From NCBI GenBank assembly GCA_037383845.1, contig JARRON010000012.1:4459-68458 (forward strand): a stretch of DNA of 64,000 nt, read 5' to 3'. Below the pieces are notes generated by a model, which saw nothing but the letters and a program-made list of their open reading frames with translations, searched no databases and was not told the origin of the DNA. Within the stretch, counting starts at the first letter, position 1, and each line of letters opens with the position of its first letter. Of the stretch, positions 28,638 through 37,531 are shown in pieces. This stretch comes from JARRON01 sp037383845 (lineage in GTDB: Bacteria > Pseudomonadota > Gammaproteobacteria > Steroidobacterales > XN24). Made by a program: the position numbers and the translations under genes.

Positions 28638-29729
28638 CTAGCGGCTCGCGCCGATGATGCCGCCTTCCCGGCCGGCGATGCTGGCCTGGATCCCGGCAAT
28701 GGTGGACAGGGCAATGGGGCCGGGACCCTCGCCGCCGATGTCGAGACCCACCGGCCCGTGGAGCCGGTTCTCCAGCTGCTCCCTGGCGGCGGCAGAGACG
28801 TCGCCCAGCAGGCGGGCGCGGCGTCGGGCCGGACCCAGAACGCCGAGCCATTCCGGGTTCACGCGGGCGAGGGCCTCCAGCCATCGGGTGTCAGCAGCCA
28901 GGTTATGGGTCATGACCAGTGCGGCATCCGGCGGATCCGTGGCCAGCGTGCCGACCGCGTCCCTGGGCTCCAGGCAGATCACGTTGCAACCGGCGGGGAA
29001 CCGGTCCGGCCTGGCCCAGCCTTCCCGGTGATCCGCGATGGTCACGTCCCAGCCCAGCTCCGACGCCATCTGCGCCATGGGTATCGCGTCGGGGCCGGCG
29101 CCGGCGATGAGCAGGTGCACCGGTGGCGGGAGGGGATCCACGAAGACCCCGACATCCCCGTCAGCGACTGCCACGGTCTCCATGCCCCGGGGCGCCTTGT
29201 CCCGCAATCGGGCCAGGGCGATCTCCGACAGCGCCTGGGCCGCGGTCTCGCCGGTGCTGGACACGATGCCTTCACCGGCGGCGACGACCGCCTCCCCCGC
29301 CACCAGGCTGGTTTTCCCGGGCTGAACCACCGTCACCACCAGCCCCGTCTGGCGCTTCCGGGCGAGGGCGAGGGCGCCGGCGAGGGGCTGGTAGCCGTTT
29401 TCCGGTGTCAGCCGCTGCAGCAGGATGCGAATCTTTCCCTCGCAGCCGGCGCCGAGGCCCCAGAGGGCGTCGCTTTCCCCGCGGAGGTCATACTCCACGA
29501 TCTGGGCGGGCCCGGCCAGCGCGGCCCGGGCCCGGTCCACCAGGTCTCCCTCGAAGCAGCCGCCGCCCAGCAGGCCCCACCAGTCGCCGTCCGGAGACAT
29601 GAGCATGCGGGCGCCGGCCTTGCGATAGCTGGAGCCTTCCGTGGACACCAGGGTGGCCAGGACGAGGGTGCGCCGCTGGTGGCGGGCCGCCTCCAGCGGG
29701 GCGCGCAGGACTTTCAGGTCGGCGGACAC
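28638..29729 (-). CDS. XdhC/CoxI family molybdoenzyme maturation protein
   Basis: A 363-residue cytoplasmic protein. The N-terminal XdhC/CoxI domain has LVSTEGSSYRKAGARML and GGGCFEGDLVDRA (the Cys typical of XdhC). The C-terminal XdhC Rossmann domain has LLIAGAGPDAIPMAQMASELG and LGVLGPARRR. XdhC sulfurates or inserts the molybdenum cofactor into xanthine-oxidase-type enzymes. No xdhA, xdhB or cox genes occur in the window, so its client lies elsewhere. It is downstream of the iron-alcohol-dehydrogenase gene on the same strand, with 61 bases between. Confidence 0.87.
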   Translation of the reverse strand: MSADLKVLRAPLEAARHQRRTLVLATLVSTEGSSYRKAGARMLMSPDGDWWGLLGGGCFEGDLVDRARAALAGPAQIVEYDLRGESDALWGLGAGCEGKIRILLQRLTPENGYQPLAGALALARKRQTGLVVTVVQPGKTSLVAGEAVVAAGEGIVSSTGETAAQALSEIALARLRDKAPRGMETVAVADGDVGVFVDPLPPPVHLLIAGAGPDAIPMAQMASELGWDVTIADHREGWARPDRFPAGCNVICLEPRDAVGTLATDPPDAALVMTHNLAADTRWLEALARVNPEWLGVLGPARRRARLLGDVSAAAREQLENRLHGPVGLDIGGEGPGPIALSTIAGIQASIAGREGGIIGASR

Positions 29730-29790
29730 GCCCTAAGGGTAGAACGAAATCCCGCCCCTCTGCAGCCCGTTGTCCGGGAGGCGGCGGAGG

Positions 29791-30978
29791 TCAGGCCCAG
29801 GCCCGCTCCAGGACGGCCAGGGCCTCTTCGGGACTCACTTCCACCGGGTTAAAGATGATGGCGCCGTCGTTGACCGCCATGTCGGCGATCTTCGGCAGCT
29901 GATCTTTCTGCACTTTGCCGGTTTCCGACAGCGTCCTGGGGAGACCGCACCGGCTGTGGATTTCGTCCCGCAGCCAGCGCAGGTGGGCGATGGCCTTCCC
30001 GGCCCTGTCCTCCGGCTCCGTCGCCGCGTAGACCTCGGCGCCTGCCAGCGGCAGGAGCAGCTCGCCGATGGCTTCCCGGCGGGCTTCGAGGTTGTATTCC
30101 AGCACGTAAGGCAGGAACAGGCTCATGCAGGTGCCGTGGTGCAGGTGGCACAGCGCCCCGGTGGCATGGCCCAGGGCATGCACGAGACCCACCATGGAAT
30201 TGGAAAATGCTATGCCGGCCATGGCGGCGGCCTGGGCGAGGGCAAGCCGGCCCCCGGCATGATCCGGGTTGTCCAGCACCCTGAGCAGGTTCCCGGAAAT
30301 GTCCCGCACCGCCGCCGACGCGTAGGCATCGCTCATGGGATTCTTGCCGATGCAGGTGAAGGACTCGCAGGCGTGGGTCATGGCGTCCATGGCCGTGGCC
30401 GCGGTGATCTGCGGCGGCAGGGTCAGCGTCAGGCGCGGGTCAAGCACCGCGGCGTCCGGCATCAGGAACGGCGACGCGAAAGGCATCTTCACGCCCCGGG
30501 CCTCGTCCTTCACCACGGACACGAACGTCACCTCCGAGCCGGTGCCGGCGGTGGTGGGCAGCACGATCAGCGGTTTCAGCGGCCGGGGGAGGTTGCCGGA
30601 GCCGGCGAAACGCGCCAGGTCGTCGGAGCCCTCCGAGGCCAGGATGTTCGCGGCTTTTGCCGAATCGATGGGGGAGCCGCCGCCCAGGGCGATCATGGAG
30701 TCGCAGCCCGTTTCCGCGTACCGCCGGGCGATGCTCTTCACCACGGCCACTGAGGAATCCGGCGGCACGTCGTCGAAGACGTTGGCCACTTCGATGCCCG
30801 TGCCGGGAAATACCTCCAACAGCACGTCCAGCAGGCCTGCCCCGCGAACGCCGGCGTCTGTGATGATCATCGGCCGGGAGGCGCCCAGGGCGCCCAGCTC
30901 GAAGGGGATGTGCTCAAGGGCCTTGCTCCCGACGATGAGCTTCACGGGGCAGAAAAACTCGTAGTAGGTGTCGCTCAC
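29791..30978 (-). CDS. Iron-containing alcohol dehydrogenase
   Basis: A 395-residue group III dehydrogenase that oxidises an alcohol or reduces an aldehyde with NAD(P). The cofactor motif is ALGGGSPIDSAKA (about residues 97-109). The second motif is LPTTAGTGSEVT, and the metal ligands are in DAMTHACESF and the histidine region GLVHALGHATGALCHLHHG. It has the usual length. The SCP2-like gene precedes it with only one base between, implying one transcript. Substrate is not predictable; lactaldehyde, 1,3-propanediol and 4-hydroxybutyrate types all fall in this family. Confidence 0.9.
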   Translation of the reverse strand: MSDTYYEFFCPVKLIVGSKALEHIPFELGALGASRPMIITDAGVRGAGLLDVLLEVFPGTGIEVANVFDDVPPDSSVAVVKSIARRYAETGCDSMIALGGGSPIDSAKAANILASEGSDDLARFAGSGNLPRPLKPLIVLPTTAGTGSEVTFVSVVKDEARGVKMPFASPFLMPDAAVLDPRLTLTLPPQITAATAMDAMTHACESFTCIGKNPMSDAYASAAVRDISGNLLRVLDNPDHAGGRLALAQAAAMAGIAFSNSMVGLVHALGHATGALCHLHHGTCMSLFLPYVLEYNLEARREAIGELLLPLAGAEVYAATEPEDRAGKAIAHLRWLRDEIHSRCGLPRTLSETGKVQKDQLPKIADMAVNDGAIIFNPVEVSPEEALAVLERAWA

Positions 30979-30979
30979 C

Positions 30980-31504
30980 TCAACTCCTCGTCACCAGGTC
31001 GGCGGCCATCCGGCCGTAGATGCGCAGGTTCATGGCCAGTTTCTTCCCCAGCGAAAGATCCGCCGGGTAGCGTTTCATGCCCCGCCGGGCAATGAATTTC
31101 GGCAGCAGCAGGGCCTCCAGCCGGTACAGGCAGCGCACCAGGCGGATCCCGGCGCCGATGTCGCCGTCCACCACCATGCGCGCCCTTGCGAAGGCGGTAG
31201 GCGTGCTCTCGGAAAACGACAGCACGGCGAAGGCCAGGTCCAGGTGCTTGAAGCGCACCGACAGGTCCGGCCGGCGGTCGATACGGCTGCCCCGGTAGGC
31301 CAGCTTGCCGGAGGGCAGGCGCTCCAGCACCATCCCCGGCCCGTCGGGCACCACGGTCATCTCGATGAACATGCCTTCGGCAAAGCCCGCTGCCTCGGCC
31401 CGCAGCACCGGGTCCACCTGGCTCATGGCCCGCAGCCCCCAGCCGACCACGCGCATCATCACGGCGACGTAGAGAGTCTTCAGCTGGCGGGAAAGGGCGG
31501 TCAT
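30980..31504 (-). CDS. SCP2-like (sterol-carrier-type) protein, uncertain
   Basis: A 174-residue protein, not confidently assigned. The middle portion (about residues 70-145), including PDLSVRFKHLDLAFAVL and ARARMVVDGDIGAGIR, follows the SCP2 lipid-binding pattern of a beta-sheet with a hydrophobic cavity. The N-terminal TLYVAVMMRVVGWGLRAM may sit on the membrane. The start at ATG 31504 avoids an upstream extension that has no ribosome site. It is transcribed with the alcohol dehydrogenase directly downstream, so it may present a hydrophobic substrate to it. That is inference. Confidence 0.5.
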   Translation of the reverse strand: MTALSRQLKTLYVAVMMRVVGWGLRAMSQVDPVLRAEAAGFAEGMFIEMTVVPDGPGMVLERLPSGKLAYRGSRIDRRPDLSVRFKHLDLAFAVLSFSESTPTAFARARMVVDGDIGAGIRLVRCLYRLEALLLPKFIARRGMKRYPADLSLGKKLAMNLRIYGRMAADLVTRS

Positions 31505-31629
31505 TGGCGAGGCTTTCGTTTCGGCCGGCTGCAGCGGGAATGCCGCAACGCAACGTAAAGTGTACCGGCACGCCCGCCCCGCCGACACCCCGCCCGGTCA
31601 GCTAGACTCACCCCCCGGAGGTGCATGCT

Positions 31630-32028
31630 ATGGGCGATGCGGAACTGGTCTGCTGGAAATGCGGGGCGTCGGTGTCCGACGAGACCCTGCCCTTCGCCAG
31701 GACAGCGGAGTGCCGGGCGTGCCGGGCGGAGCTGCATGTCTGCAGGATGTGCGAGTTCTACGACACCACCTTCGCCGGCGCCTGCCGGGAGCCCGTGGCC
31801 GAACCCCCCTCCGACAAGGAGCGGGCCAACTTCTGCGGCTATTTCCGGCCCCGGCCCGGCGCCTTTTCCCCCGCCGGCGAGGAAGCCGCCCGGGCCCGGG
31901 CGGAGCTGGACGCCCTGTTCGGCGGGGCCGCTGCTCCCGGCGCGCCGGAGCCCACGGGCCCCGATCCCGATGGCGAGTCCGACGCCAGGCGTCAGCTGGA
32001 CCGGCTGTTCGGCGGTTCCGACGGCTGA
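31630..32028 (+). CDS. Small Cys-rich zinc-ribbon protein
   Basis: A 132-residue soluble protein with a four-cysteine knuckle (CWKCG about residue 9, CRACRAE about residue 30) and more cysteines in VCRMCEFYDTT and NFCGYFRP. It therefore probably binds one or two zinc ions. The C-terminal half is acidic and repeats the short motif LDALFGG / LDRLFGG. ATG 31630 has GGAGG 9 bases upstream. The 3' end overlaps the converging acyltransferase gene by 37 bases. I recognise the Cys spacing but no named function. Confidence 0.65.
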   Translation: MGDAELVCWKCGASVSDETLPFARTAECRACRAELHVCRMCEFYDTTFAGACREPVAEPPSDKERANFCGYFRPRPGAFSPAGEEAARARAELDALFGGAAAPGAPEPTGPDPDGESDARRQLDRLFGGSDG

Positions 32029-32597
32029 GCGGGCCCCGGCAGGCGCCGGAACCGGAGGTCGCCTGCCAGTTCCGGTCTGCGCCCTGGCTTGTCCGCATAA
32101 AAGGACCTCAGCATGGCGAGGTCCCGCTCCGGCTCGCCGCTGAAGGTCACGTAGGTGTCGATACCGATGGTCTTGGTCCGGTAGTCGAAATAGCCCAGGC
32201 CGCAGGGCACCCCGGCGGCCAGTGCCAGCTGGTAGAAGCCCGACTTGATGTGGTCCGTGTGGGAGCGGGTGCCCTCCGGCGTCAGGGCAAGCCACATCCA
32301 TTCCCTTTGCCGGAATTCTTCGGCCAGGGCGCCGATGATGCCCCCCGCCCGGCTGCGGTCCACAGGGATGCCGCCGATGGCCTTCAGCAGGCCGCCGAAA
32401 GGCCAGCGGAACAGGGTGTGCTTGCCCATCCACTGGATCGGCAGTCCGTACCCAAAGCGGTAGAGAACGCCCCAGACGAAATCCCAGTTGGACGTATGGG
32501 GATAGGCGACGATCACGCACCTGGGGCCGGGTGGGGGCTCCAGCACCGGCGTCCACCCGCAGACCTTCAGCAGCCACAGGCAGAAACGACCGAACAC
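31992..32597 (-). CDS. Lysophospholipid (1-acylglycerol-3-phosphate type) acyltransferase
   Basis: A 201-residue membrane-associated acyltransferase. It shows the H(X)4D catalytic motif HTSNWD (residues about 34-39) and the second motif TPEGTRS (about 105-111), with the usual hydrophobic N-terminus. Likely role: acylation of a lysophospholipid or related acceptor in inner-membrane lipid synthesis. It is shorter than PlsC (about 245 residues), and its GWTPVLEPPPGPRCVIVAYP opening fits the small acyltransferase subgroup. The stop lies inside the zinc-ribbon gene on the other strand. Confidence 0.83.
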   Translation of the reverse strand: MFGRFCLWLLKVCGWTPVLEPPPGPRCVIVAYPHTSNWDFVWGVLYRFGYGLPIQWMGKHTLFRWPFGGLLKAIGGIPVDRSRAGGIIGALAEEFRQREWMWLALTPEGTRSHTDHIKSGFYQLALAAGVPCGLGYFDYRTKTIGIDTYVTFSGEPERDLAMLRSFYADKPGRRPELAGDLRFRRLPGPAQPSEPPNSRSS

Positions 32598-32828
32598 CCC
32601 GGGGCGCCGGGCGAGGGGGTCTTTGGGCTGCAGCTTGGAAAACCTCGGAAAGCGCCCGGGCAGGACCGACGGGACAGTCTATCCTGTTTTGGGTGCGCAG
32701 GCGGCAGGGGCCGATGCCGGGACCCGTGGAGGATACGCATGCCCAGGGTGCCGGGAATTCGCTAGGGTCAGGACTGCGGAGGGGACACCGTGCCGCTGCT
32801 GCGGCGCCGACGGCCCGAGGAGAATCCG

Positions 32829-33053
32829 ATGCAGGTGGAAGACAAGGACACGACCGAACTCAGGGAGAGTTTTCTCTACAACGACCGCAACGGCGACGGC
32901 AAGCTGCAGTTCGACGAGTTCCGGTCGATGCTTCGGGACCTGGAGGCCGGCGTGAACGAGGCCGAGGCCCGGGTCGGCTTTGACATCATCGATTCGGACA
33001 ACGACGGCGCGATCGAGTTCGAGGAGTTCGTGGAGTGGTGGTCGGAGCGCTAG
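32829..33053 (+). CDS. Two-EF-hand calcium-binding protein
   Basis: A 74-residue protein made almost wholly of two EF-hands: loop 1 DRNGDGKLQFDE (about residues 17-28) and loop 2 DSDNDGAIEFEE (about 53-64). Both have the D-x-N/D-x-D-G pattern and a terminal Glu. There is no signal peptide, so cytoplasmic Ca2+ buffering or sensing is expected. ATG 32829 follows GAGGAGA; a longer frame starting 39 bases earlier lacks a ribosome site. It stands alone between the acyltransferase and a phospholipase D remnant. Confidence 0.85.
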   Translation: MQVEDKDTTELRESFLYNDRNGDGKLQFDEFRSMLRDLEAGVNEAEARVGFDIIDSDNDGAIEFEEFVEWWSER

Positions 33054-33069
33054 CGCGGACCCGGCGGGG

Positions 33070-33402
33070 CTAGAGCTCGTCCTCGAACAGGTGGCCGATG
33101 GGCCGGCGGAAGCGCTCGATCACGTCCTCCGGAGATGCAAACCCGGCGGCCATCTCCGGCGTCACCCGGCGGCTGTAGTCGAGATCCTGTGCCATGAAGT
33201 TCCGGCACAGCTGTTCTGCCAGCACCGGTTTCTCGAAGACCACTGCGGTCTCGCCGTTCAGGCGCTCGCTTCTCGGGTCCGGGTTGTTCGAGCCCACGGG
33301 CTGCGCCGGCCATCCACCGCCACGTTCCTGGGGGATTAGGAGGCGCGGTGGTGCACCCGGCGAGGAGCAAGACCGCGGGCAGGGGCATCCGGACTGTTCG
33401 GA
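33070..33402 (-). pseudogene. Collapsed phospholipase D family lipoprotein gene
   Basis: Remnants of both ends of a phospholipase D/cardiolipin-synthase-like lipoprotein gene lie next to each other in different frames. Near 33340-33390 (minus) is a lipoprotein signal with lipobox, MPLPAVLLLAGCTTAPPNP. A few bases on, the end of the second HKD region appears as VAVDGRR in one frame and VGSNNPDPRSERLNGET in another, continuing as the normal C-terminus (VVFEKPVLAEQ to FEDEL, stop 33070-33072). Intact relatives are about 500 residues; nearly all of the catalytic core is gone. At least two frame changes are needed. The gene is certainly non-functional as read. Confidence 0.75.
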
Positions 33403-33601
33403 GTCCCGTAGCTGGCGTTGCACTGTATCGGCCTGCACAGGCGGCAGCACAGATCCGGCGAAACGGCCTGACATAACGGTGGCAGGGGCGCGGCTCCTTC
33501 ATTCGCCTGCATGCGGTACGGCGGCTTGCTCTGCAACATGACCGGTGTATTGTCGGCGTCAGCCTTGTCGCCCGCCGGCGTCTTTTCGCTTTGTCCGAAC
33601 G

Positions 33602-35014
33602 ATGGTTGCTGTCACATTCCGCCCGTTGAGTTTCATGCCTGCGGCCATGCTCGTGCTACTGGCACTTGTCGCCGCCGGCTGCGCGACCAGCACGTACGTG
33701 GATGGCGAGACACTCGCCCAGGACATTCCGCTGGCCAGGGAACAGGCCCTTGAGGAGGACGGGATCCGGGCCACGGTGGAGGTGCCCACGGCCGCCAGCG
33801 CCGCCCGGGTGTTCGGTCTCCAGTTCGCTGAATACGGCATCCAGCCGATCCTTCTTCGCATCGAGAACAACTCCGACACGGATTACTGGCTGCTGCCAAA
33901 CGCCATCGATCCGGATTATTTCTCGGCGGATGAAGCGGCCCTTGCCGTTGGCTCCGGCCTGCCAGCGGAGGAGTTGCACAACCTTCGACGCCTGCTGCGC
34001 GCGAACGCGCTGCCGTTCTTCCATCCCGCGGGAGGCAGTCGGCAGGGTTACGTCTACGCCTCCTATGCCCGCGGCGGTCGCTTCGTGGATGTTGTCCTTT
34101 CGGGCCACCGGTCCAGCGTCCGGTTAAGGTTCGCGGTGCTTTTGCCCACGGAGGGCTTCGACTACGAGTATTCGCAGCTGCGGGAGCGCTACGCGAAGCT
34201 GGAAGAACTCCCCGACCTGGACACCGACGAGCTCCGGGACAGGCTTGCCGCGCTTCCCTGCTGCGTAACCAACGAGGCGGGCGACGACACGGGGGATCCC
34301 CTGAACATCGTCATCATCGGGCATGCGCCGGAATTTGTATCGGCCCTGGTGGCCAGCGGCTGGCAGTTCACCGAGGCCATCACCGCAGACAGCATCCGGC
34401 GCATGCTGGGCGCCGCGATCGCAGAGAAGGAATTCCTTACCGCGCCGGTCAGCGCGCTCTACCTGTTCGGACGCAGACAGGACGTGGCCATGCAGCGGGG
34501 CCGGTCCAACATCAACCAGCGCAACCACATGCGCCTGTGGCTGGCGCCCTTCCGGACGGAAGGCAGGCCTGTCTGGGTGGGCCAGGTGAGCCGGGACATT
34601 GGCGTCAAGTTCACCAGCAAGTCGGCGTCCCTGACCACTCACGTCATCGACCCGGTGGTGGACGAGTCCCGGGAGTACCTGCTGACCAGCCTCCTGCACG
34701 ACCAGTCCGTAGAGCGATTTGCGTTCGTCCGTGGCGTGGGACGGGCGACGCCGGATGCGCCGAAGTTCAATCTCACCGACGACCCGTACTTCACCGACGG
34801 GCTCCGCCTGGTGGTCTGGGTCTCCAGCGAGCCCGTCCCGCCGGGATTCGCGGACAACCTGGGCTGGAACGATTCCACTGATCCCGTGCTGGAGGGGCGA
34901 GGCCAGTACTCGGTCGTCCCTTACGAGCCGGACGACCCACCGGAGGCCGATACATCCGGCGAGCCTGACGCTCCCCGGGAGCCGCCGGGTCCGTCCACGG
35001 CGCCTTCCACGTAG
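33602..35014 (+). CDS. Lipoprotein with LssY C-terminal-like domain
   Basis: A 470-residue lipoprotein with a signal peptide and lipobox LVAAGC (about residues 20-25 after ATG 33602). A mixed domain follows (about 40-200). The C-terminal half has the LssY_C hallmarks: APVSALYLFGRRQDVAMQR, then NQRNHMRLW and TSKSASLTTHVIDP. LssY_C proteins are poorly characterised envelope proteins. The tail is proline/aspartate-rich and probably disordered. The last 94 bases overlap the converging alpha/beta-hydrolase gene, an unusually long overlap that constrains both C-termini. A later ATG (about 33635) would shorten the signal but is also possible. Confidence 0.8.
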   Translation: MVAVTFRPLSFMPAAMLVLLALVAAGCATSTYVDGETLAQDIPLAREQALEEDGIRATVEVPTAASAARVFGLQFAEYGIQPILLRIENNSDTDYWLLPNAIDPDYFSADEAALAVGSGLPAEELHNLRRLLRANALPFFHPAGGSRQGYVYASYARGGRFVDVVLSGHRSSVRLRFAVLLPTEGFDYEYSQLRERYAKLEELPDLDTDELRDRLAALPCCVTNEAGDDTGDPLNIVIIGHAPEFVSALVASGWQFTEAITADSIRRMLGAAIAEKEFLTAPVSALYLFGRRQDVAMQRGRSNINQRNHMRLWLAPFRTEGRPVWVGQVSRDIGVKFTSKSASLTTHVIDPVVDESREYLLTSLLHDQSVERFAFVRGVGRATPDAPKFNLTDDPYFTDGLRLVVWVSSEPVPPGFADNLGWNDSTDPVLEGRGQYSVVPYEPDDPPEADTSGEPDAPREPPGPSTAPST

Positions 35015-36051
35015 CGAATAATCGCTTCCAGCAGCTGGGCCTGGGGATACTGGCGGTCATCCTGGCGCCCGGCGATGTAGGGGAGGGCGTTCTCTACCGT
35101 CAGGGTAAGTCCCCAGTGGTCGCTGTTGGCATAGCCAAGCAGGGTGGAGCCCGGCAGCATGGCCTTGCCGACGGTGACCTGGCCGTCGTTGCGCACGTCT
35201 TCGGCAGCGAGCAGGCGCCAGCCTGTCTTCAGGCCCCGGGCCATGCGGTCCCAGGTGGGAAACGCCGCCAGCGAGAAATAGCGGACGTGTTCCGGCGGCG
35301 GGTGGTCCGCGAGCCACCGGAGGCGGACTTCCGTGCGCATGCTGTCCACCATGCCGCCGTCGCCGGGATCGCAGCGGTCCGCGAAGGTGTTCGCAAGCAG
35401 GTGGTCGTGGATCCAGGCGCCCCGGTCCGCCAGGGAAGATCCGGTGATCGGACCGGACAGGCTGACCACTGCGGCGACCCGGGCTGCCAGCGCCGGCTCG
35501 TCGGCCAGCAGCTGCAGGATGTCCACCGCTCCCTTCGAATAGCCCATGACGGCCAGCCTGGCCGACGGCGCCAGCCCGGCGGCCCGGATGGCCCCGGCGA
35601 TCTGGCGGGCATTGTGTTGCGTGCCCGAGCGGCCGCTGACCAGGACGGTCTCCACGGACCTGCCCTGCATCGCCAGGCGCCGGATCCCCTCCCGGAACGG
35701 CAGCGAATCTTCGCCGAAGCAGTCCCCCAGGGCGCCGGTCACGATGAACCAGCGCAATCTGCCCGGAGCTGACGCCAGCTCGATCTGCGCCGGTGCCGGC
35801 GGTTCATCGGCCAGTCGCCACAGCCATTCGGTGCAGTCGGGGTCGTCCGCCGCGGCGACGCCGTCCCGACGGGCGATGTCGCAGAACAGTCTCCGGAACT
35901 CCGCCCGTCCGTCTCGCGGGACGCCTGGCTCCCTCGCCGCCGGGAGGATCGCGGTGGTGGACTCCAGCGCCTCCCTCCCGGGCATGGTGGTGCAGCCGCT
36001 GGCGAAGGCCGCCAGCAGTACCAGGGCAGCAACCGCCGCGGTCTTATTCAT
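34921..36051 (-). CDS. Lipoprotein alpha/beta-hydrolase
   Basis: A 376-residue envelope lipoprotein. It has the signal MNKTAAVAALVLLAAFASGC, then a hydrolase domain with GALGDCFGED near the start of the fold and nucleophile elbow LAVMGYSKGAVDIL (G-Y-S-K-G). Late acid/His regions follow (YANSDHWGLTLTVE). Likely an esterase or lipase acting in the periplasm. Start ATG 36051 overlaps the upstream lipase gene by 8 bases. The C-terminus is overlapped by the LssY_C gene over 94 bases and is Gly/Ser-rich. The substrate is unknown. Confidence 0.78.
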   Translation of the reverse strand: MNKTAAVAALVLLAAFASGCTTMPGREALESTTAILPAAREPGVPRDGRAEFRRLFCDIARRDGVAAADDPDCTEWLWRLADEPPAPAQIELASAPGRLRWFIVTGALGDCFGEDSLPFREGIRRLAMQGRSVETVLVSGRSGTQHNARQIAGAIRAAGLAPSARLAVMGYSKGAVDILQLLADEPALAARVAAVVSLSGPITGSSLADRGAWIHDHLLANTFADRCDPGDGGMVDSMRTEVRLRWLADHPPPEHVRYFSLAAFPTWDRMARGLKTGWRLLAAEDVRNDGQVTVGKAMLPGSTLLGYANSDHWGLTLTVENALPYIAGRQDDRQYPQAQLLEAIIRYVEGAVDGPGGSRGASGSPDVSASGGSSGS

Positions 36052-36790
36052 GGATGAAGTGGCCGTCCCGCAGGAAAGCGATGGTCTGTTTCGCCACGTC
36101 GTCGTCATAGCGCATGAAGGAGTGGCTGACGTCGATGGCCACGAAATCGGCCATTCCGGGCACCTTGGTGGACTCGACCGGCACGAGACCGTCGTCCGCC
36201 TCGGGTATGAAGTCCAGGCCGAAGGGGCCCACCCAGAAACCGGCAATCACCCCCACCGGATAGTCCGGTTCGGGCAGCATGTTCGGGAAGCTCTCCGGGC
36301 CGGTGCCCAGCGCGTTGGCCGCCGGGCCGGCGAGGCCCATCCACCAGGTATCCTGGTAGTCGTCCACGATAGGGGTGCCGCTGTTGGGAGAACCGATCAG
36401 GACCACCCGGCCGCGGTTAGGGATATGGCTTTCCACCAGGTAGGCGCGGATGGCCAGCCCGCCCATGGAGTGCCCCACGAAATGCACGGGCCCGGGCCGG
36501 TCGCGGCAGCATGCATCGATCTGGGCCGCCACCTGCCGGACGATCTCTCCGGTCGTGGCTGTTAAGGAATCATAGTCGGCACGGAAGACGTCGAAACCGG
36601 CGTCTTCGAGGCGACGGGCCAGCAGCCACATGGACGACTTGCCGCGCCAGAGGCCATGGACCAGCACGACCGTTTCCCGGGCTGAGGCTGTTGGGTCCGC
36701 GGTCTCCGGCGCCCGGCTCCCGGTGGCACACGCCGTCAGCAACAGCGCCGCCGCGACAGCAGTGAGGCAGGTCAGTTGAAGAGGGTTCAC
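36044..36790 (-). CDS. Lipoprotein alpha/beta-fold lipase
   Basis: A 248-residue protein with a lipoprotein signal (AAALLLTAC), HG oxyanion motif VVLVHGLWRGKSSM, nucleophile elbow FVGHSMGGLAIR, acid region EADDGLVPVES and catalytic His in IDVSHSFMRYD. It is a complete triacylglycerol-lipase-type triad. It resembles bacterial lipase/esterase 'alpha/beta hydrolase' lipoproteins. It is the first gene of a two-gene operon with the hydrolase at 34921-36051, translationally coupled by an 8-base overlap. Secreted lipid or ester turnover is a reasonable role. Confidence 0.85.
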   Translation of the reverse strand: MNPLQLTCLTAVAAALLLTACATGSRAPETADPTASARETVVLVHGLWRGKSSMWLLARRLEDAGFDVFRADYDSLTATTGEIVRQVAAQIDACCRDRPGPVHFVGHSMGGLAIRAYLVESHIPNRGRVVLIGSPNSGTPIVDDYQDTWWMGLAGPAANALGTGPESFPNMLPEPDYPVGVIAGFWVGPFGLDFIPEADDGLVPVESTKVPGMADFVAIDVSHSFMRYDDDVAKQTIAFLRDGHFIHE

Positions 36791-36909
36791 TTTGGGGGCC
36801 GTGCCCGTCGGTCTGCAGCCACCCGGCCATCATAGAGTATCCACGGCCGGTGGCGGGCCTTCCGCCGGTCGCGGAATCCTCCCGTTGCCGGCGGCCGAAC
36901 ACGATCTGC

Positions 36910-37398
36910 ATGGACACATCACCTGCCATCCGCCACCGGCGACTGGGCCGGGGCGAGTACCTTCTGGAGACCGAGACGTTCTTCGCCCTGGCAGTGGAAG
37001 ATGTGTTCCCTTTCTTCACCGACGTTGAGAACCTGCAGCGGATTACGCCGCCCGAGCTGGCCTTCGAGATCGTCACGCCACGGCCGGTCCGTATCGCCGA
37101 GGGTGCGCTGGTGGACTATCGCCTGCGGCTGTTCGGCGTGCCCTTCCGGTGGCGTTCGCGAATCTCCGTCTGGGAGCCGCCGTCCCGATTCGTCGACGAG
37201 CAGGTCGCCGGTCCCTATGGCAGGTGGGTTCACCTCCATCTTTTCGAGGCCGCAGATGGTGGCACTCGGATGACTGACCGGGTGGAGTACCGGCTCCCCG
37301 GCCACCCCTTCGCCGGGCCGGTGCTGCCGCTGGTGCGCCGGCAGCTGGACAGGATTTTCCGCTTCCGCGCCCGGACCATCCGAAACCTGGTGGGGTAG
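36910..37398 (+). CDS. SRPBCC-fold ligand-binding protein
   Basis: A 162-residue START/SRPBCC-superfamily protein. It shows the opening TETFFALAVEDVFPFFTDVENL, the LQRITPPELAFEI strand-loop typical of the 'cyclase/dehydrase-like' SRPBCC group, and a long C-terminal helix (LVRRQLDRIFRFRARTI). Such proteins bind hydrophobic ligands in a beta-helix grip. No catalytic residues can be named. The ATG at 36910 was chosen because the family starts there. It is divergent from the lipase operon. Confidence 0.8.
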   Translation: MDTSPAIRHRRLGRGEYLLETETFFALAVEDVFPFFTDVENLQRITPPELAFEIVTPRPVRIAEGALVDYRLRLFGVPFRWRSRISVWEPPSRFVDEQVAGPYGRWVHLHLFEAADGGTRMTDRVEYRLPGHPFAGPVLPLVRRQLDRIFRFRARTIRNLVG

Positions 37399-37531
37399 CC
37401 GACTGGCCTCAGCCGCGCCGGCCCCGGGGCCTCTGGCGGGCGGTTGTCACTCCGGGGCCGGCCGGGGTTGCCCTGCCCGGCCCGCCGACGTCCCGTGCTA
37501 TCGTGACCGCGGGACCAGGAGGGGGGCGGCA

